The notes under the pieces were generated by a model. That model was not told where the DNA came from, did no database searches, and was given only the letters and a program-made list of their open reading frames with translations. A stretch of DNA of 24,503 nucleotides from CAYQUC01 sp964420605. GTDB lineage: Bacteria > Pseudomonadota > Gammaproteobacteria > UBA6429 > Thiohalophilaceae. Within the stretch, counting starts at the first letter, position 1; every line of letters starts with the position of its first letter. The stretch is taken from assembly GCA_964420605.1 (NCBI GenBank), contig CAYQUC010000049.1, forward strand, positions 1 through 24,503, in the 5' to 3' direction. Shown one piece after another: positions 21,722 through 24,503 of this stretch. A program made the position numbers and the translations under genes.

Positions 21722-22695
21722 TCGTTTTTATACACCACAGATTTTACTGACGGCCTACCTTGTTTCAACAATATCCCACTTTTGTCTTTTAAGATTGTTA
21801 TCTGTGCTCCACTGTATAATTTAACGACCTTCGCCAATTGATTTTTAAATTTATTTTGGAAGTGGTCTGGGCGTCCATAATCCGATCCGAATTGCAGCTC
21901 TAAAGTTGGCCATCTAATCCTCTGTGGACGTCTAACTTTGTACATTTTGTAAGTTAGCCAACAATATATATCAATAGCCATTGATGATTGTCGTATATCA
22001 GGATGTTGAAGAATTCGTAAATCGATTGGAACGGGACTTTTTATAATAGACTGAAAAAATTTTTCGCTAAGTTCAATTTCAGACTCCCATATCGAGAAAT
22101 TATCAGGGCTTTTATCGTTCCACCAAAAATCTAAACTATCTACAATGTTGCAATTTCGGAGACCAAAATAATGTTCGTCTAAAGCGCTCTCTTTATTTAT
22201 GGTTAGTGTTATTCGGCTTGTGAATAACCTAGTCATTTGCTCTCTGGTGCTTATGTCAGTCCCTGTCCCGCCGCCAGAGCGCGACCGAAACCCAAGCGCT
22301 TTCAAAAAGTCACCAAAAGAATTTCCTAAATGTAAAATTCTATCTCCCTTGATCACAGCTTCTCTTGTTAGCCACGCCATGATTAATCTAGGTTTGACGC
22401 CCCATGGCAAGCAATAATTTTTAATTACACCATCTTCAAGTTCTTGCTTGAAAGATTGAACTGTAAATATAAACCCACCATTTCTCCTTCTCCATAAATC
22501 CTTCTCAATATTTTTTAACTCGGGGGAATTTCTACGGGCAGAGGCTGAATGCAAATAAGGTCGAGAATGTGGCAAATTTGCTTGAACGTTCGCCCAATTC
22601 ATATACCCAATTTCGTCACCAACAGGATCTAAAAACTCGATTTTTTTATTTTGAGTTATTATCTTTGCGTCATTGTTATTGTCTGAAGCACTCAT
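21715..22695 (-). CDS. repA: Plasmid replication initiator RepA (IncW-like RepA_C family)
   Basis: This 326-residue initiator is expected to bind the iterons that lie just beyond its 3' end and open the origin. Features that I associate with the plasmid RepA family including IncW RepA are: LPWGVKPRLIMAWLTREAVI (near 96-115), followed by LGNSFGDFLKALGF; STREQMTRLFTSRITLTI; and the late block IDIYCWLTYKMYKVRRPQRI with WPTLELQFG, a winged-helix-like part that contacts DNA. Length is usual. ATG overlaps the upstream gene's stop (ATGA), so the two are coupled. An origin downstream of repA is, as I recall, also found in IncW replicons. The family call is good; whether it still supports replication of the excised element is unknown. 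Confidence 0.85.
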   Translation of the reverse strand: MSASDNNNDAKIITQNKKIEFLDPVGDEIGYMNWANVQANLPHSRPYLHSASARRNSPELKNIEKDLWRRRNGGFIFTVQSFKQELEDGVIKNYCLPWGVKPRLIMAWLTREAVIKGDRILHLGNSFGDFLKALGFRSRSGGGTGTDISTREQMTRLFTSRITLTINKESALDEHYFGLRNCNIVDSLDFWWNDKSPDNFSIWESEIELSEKFFQSIIKSPVPIDLRILQHPDIRQSSMAIDIYCWLTYKMYKVRRPQRIRWPTLELQFGSDYGRPDHFQNKFKNQLAKVVKLYSGAQITILKDKSGILLKQGRPSVKSVVYKNDA

Positions 22696-22979
22696 TTAGT
22701 AGCACCTCCAACATTAAAGCCCGGAACGTTGCGTGGACGACCTCTCTTTTTTCCACCGACGGCTCTAGCTGCAAGACTATCTATATACCGTGCAAGCTCC
22801 TCGATGTGTATTAAGCGTCGATTACCTTGCTTTATTGTTTTTAACGTTATGGTTTTGGCGGAGAGTTCGTTACGAAGTGTTTGTGTTTCTTTTGATAAAG
22901 ATAAAGCACTTTGTTTTATCGATAATAGAACACTACCTGGGTAAGTGGTTTGTAAAATTTTAAGTGAATTGGTTGACAT
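22692..22979 (-). CDS. Small DNA-binding-like protein coupled to RepA
   Basis: This 95-residue protein has a middle that reads like a helix-turn-helix with a wing (LSKETQTLRNELSAKTITLK, then KQGNRRLIHIEELARYIDSL), followed by a basic tail GGKKRGRPRNVPG resembling an AT-hook. GAGGAT seven bases before the ATG at 22979 supports the start. It is translationally coupled to repA (ATGA) and lies between the integrase and repA. It may control repA copy number, or serve as a recombination directionality factor; both fit, and nothing decides between them. Confidence 0.62.
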   Translation of the reverse strand: MSTNSLKILQTTYPGSVLLSIKQSALSLSKETQTLRNELSAKTITLKTIKQGNRRLIHIEELARYIDSLAARAVGGKKRGRPRNVPGFNVGGATK

Positions 22980-23273
22980 GAATACTATCCTCAACAGTCA
23001 CAACTTTGATCATCCTGATCAAATTAGTTGCTCATGAGAATAGTGCCCATCTGCCTTGAATAGGCGTATGGGGGATCGTTTAACTAATGTACCTGCTTAC
23101 TATCCTTTCACGCGTTTTCTCTTATCGCGCCGTATACATCAGTTCATCATCATCCATATGATGTAGTGCCACATCTACTTTTCGATCCCGTTTATCACTC
23201 GTTTACACAAATCGTGATCGTCATCATCCATAAAACGTATACTAGATTATAATATTTATATCGTAAACGCAAA
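22980..23273. promoter_or_regulatory. Region upstream of the repA operon with palindrome and direct repeats
   Basis: A near-start palindrome TTTGATCA-TCC-TGATCAAA (23005-23023) lies just upstream of the ribosome site of the repA operon and is a good operator or attenuator candidate. Farther up, TCATCATCCAT occurs twice (23147-23157 and 23221-23231, 74 bp apart), and the region is rich in short ATC/GAT inverted pairs. I see no clear promoter boxes. Confidence 0.55.
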
Positions 23274-24317
23274 TCATGGTAATTCTTTTACTAAGTCAAC
23301 CCCTTTCAAATGTGTATAACGTTTCAACATTTGCATATCTTCATGGCCAGTAATTGCAGCAACTTTAAAAGGATTTAAACCTAACTCAAATAGTCGGCTT
23401 GTTGCTTCGTGTCTAAGGTCATGAAATCTTAAATCAGTAATGTTTGCATTGTTACAAATATCTATAAAAGAATGTGTGATGAAGTCAGGAAGTAAACCAA
23501 ATACTGAGTGATCATTTTCATCAGCATCATTTTTTAGTTTGCGAAGTATTTCAGTTGCTTTAGTTGATAAAGGTACGTCTCGTTTTTTTCCATTTTTTGT
23601 TTCAGGTAAATGTACAATTCGAATATCAAGATCAACATATTTCCATTCAATACCTGATAGTTCCCCACGACGCATTGCTGTTTCAATTGCAAAAATAATA
23701 ACTGGTTCCATATTGTTGCCAAATTCTTTTGCGTGCTCTAACAACAAAGCTTCTTCACATATAGATTTATCAGTATGAGTTTTTAATCGTCGATCACGCG
23801 CGCCTTTGTTTCCTGGTGGTTTACTAACATCATCACAAGGATTGCCTCTAGGTAAATTGAATCCCCATTCTGATTTTGCTATTTTGAAAGCATGGCTAAT
23901 TATTTGCATTTCTTCTCTAGTCGTTTTTGCTCCCACTGGAGTTACATCATTTTGTTTTATATCTTGATAACCCTTCATCCTCTCTTCGCGATAAGTAGCA
24001 ATATCTGCACCATCAATTTGGGTAAGGGTTTTTAATACGAAGGGATGTTTACAAATCATATTGATTTTTGATTGTTCTGCAACAGCGCCTTTTTTGATTA
24101 CAGATACATCATCGCTGTAGCGTGTTAGGAGAGTTTTTAGTGAGGTTTTCTCAGACGAAGTGGTATCGACGAAAGCGCGTCGTTTCATCTTGATTTCTAC
24201 ATCTTTAGCCCAGTCTTCGGCTTCCGACTTGCTATCAAAAGTTGCATATTGCGCGGGATAACCTTTGCGTCGAACAGCTACTGTCCAACCGCCATGTCTT
24301 CGGCGATACGTTGCCAT
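23274..24317 (-). CDS. int: Tyrosine-recombinase integrase
   Basis: This 347-residue phage-type integrase is expected to insert and excise the element at the adjacent tRNA-fMet gene. The catalytic set is complete: R216 in AMRRGEL, K241 in ETKNGKKR, H299 and R302 in RFHDLRHEA, H325 in TGHEDM, and the nucleophile Y334 in LKRYTHL. The N-terminal MATYRRRHGGWTVAVRRKGY is an arm-binding-type domain, followed by a core-binding domain (about 60-165). AGGGAG before ATG supports the start. It reads away from the tRNA in the same direction, and the gene shows no breaks, so the element may still be mobile. Confidence 0.92.
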   Translation of the reverse strand: MATYRRRHGGWTVAVRRKGYPAQYATFDSKSEAEDWAKDVEIKMKRRAFVDTTSSEKTSLKTLLTRYSDDVSVIKKGAVAEQSKINMICKHPFVLKTLTQIDGADIATYREERMKGYQDIKQNDVTPVGAKTTREEMQIISHAFKIAKSEWGFNLPRGNPCDDVSKPPGNKGARDRRLKTHTDKSICEEALLLEHAKEFGNNMEPVIIFAIETAMRRGELSGIEWKYVDLDIRIVHLPETKNGKKRDVPLSTKATEILRKLKNDADENDHSVFGLLPDFITHSFIDICNNANITDLRFHDLRHEATSRLFELGLNPFKVAAITGHEDMQMLKRYTHLKGVDLVKELP

Positions 24318-24329
24318 GATTTAACTCCC

Positions 24330-24394
24330 TTGACACAAAATTCATTTTGAATATGACACAGTTTTATAAACTCATTGTGTCTTTTTTGTGTCAA
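24330..24394. promoter_or_regulatory. Putative integrase arm-binding sites
   Basis: Four copies of TGACACA or its complement lie between int and the tRNA: TTGACACAAAA (24330-24340), TGACACA (24354-24360), TGTGTC (24376-24381) and TTTTGTGTCAA (24384-24394). The outer two form an 11-bp inverted repeat. Arrays of this kind beside an integrase commonly bind its arm domain; some could also regulate the int promoter. Confidence 0.5.
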
Positions 24395-24403
24395 AGTAAC
24401 AAA

Positions 24404-24433
24404 AAAGGGCTACAGTGTAAACTGTAACCCTTT
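24404..24433 (-). terminator. Terminator of the tRNA-fMet transcript
   Basis: Arms AAAGGG-TACAGT and ACTGTA-CCCTTT, with one mismatch, pair around a GTAA loop. On the minus strand the stem is followed by TTTTTT. It lies 18 bases beyond the tRNA 3' end, so tRNA transcription probably stops before int. Confidence 0.8.
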
Positions 24434-24450
24434 GTTTGTAGTACTAAATA

Positions 24451-24503
24451 TGGTAGCGGGGAGAGGATTTGAACCTCTGACCTTCGGGTTATGAGCCCGA
24501 CGA
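24451..24503 (-). tRNA. Initiator tRNA-fMet(CAT), partial at the window edge
   Basis: The minus strand shows anticodon stem-loop CGGG-CTCATAA-CCCG with anticodon CAT (24491-24493), whose three stacked G:C pairs mark initiator tRNAs, then variable loop AAGGTC, T-arm AGAGGTTCAAATCCTCT, acceptor strand CCCCGCTA and encoded CCA. The 5' half lies beyond the window. Its 3' part is the likely integration site for the adjacent integrase. Confidence 0.9.

Overview
The window is AT-rich and looks like part of an integrated mobile element in a marine-type gammaproteobacterium. Vibrionales is my best guess, from base composition, the codon habit and the variant initiator tRNA at the right edge. At 24451-24503 lies the 3' part of an initiator tRNA-fMet gene on the minus strand. 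A complete tyrosine integrase follows at 23274-24317, the usual layout of an element inserted at a tRNA 3' end. The other attachment site is not visible, so the left end is probably outside the window.

The core functions are spread over the right half and the middle. They are: integrase with putative arm sites; a small DNA-binding-like protein coupled to a plasmid-type RepA (21715-22695); an iteron origin region downstream of repA (21433-21721); a ribbon-helix-helix-led operon (19667-20967) with a clear promoter and palindrome; and a mobilization module, mobC plus relaxase (7235-9072), with an oriT-like set of inverted repeats just upstream. The element therefore combines integrase, replicon and mobilization genes. 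No type IV secretion genes are seen, so it looks like an integrative mobilizable element with its own replicon.

From left to right the cargo is as follows. (1) 256-2523, minus strand: a graspetide-like RiPP locus with an MvdC/MvdD-type ATP-grasp ligase, a three-helix membrane protein and a precursor ending in three 19-residue units with the motif TxTVExxDPDE. (2) 2830-6073, plus strand: a protein of DUF4116-like repeats with a C-terminal HNH nuclease, a small membrane protein, and a stand-alone AHH nuclease coupled to an Imm11-type immunity protein. (3) 6420-7192: an unknown gene followed by a frameshifted gene remnant. (4) 9196-10416: a mostly non-coding control region with four palindromes spaced 71-72 bp and a small XRE regulator. 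(5) 10417-16738, plus strand: a run of mostly membrane or exported unknown proteins with an AAA+ ATPase. Two paralogous small membrane proteins bracket a lipoprotein and a 651-residue membrane protein. (6) 16758-18767: a cyclic-phosphate receiver-like (cREC) protein, two unknowns and a metallophosphoesterase. (7) 18824-19598, minus strand: three small coupled genes, one a 58-residue zinc ribbon.

The two most interesting systems are the graspetide locus at the left and the envelope/AAA+ gene block at 10.4-16.7 kb. I do not recognise the latter as any described system. All family assignments come from reading motifs by eye; no database search was run.
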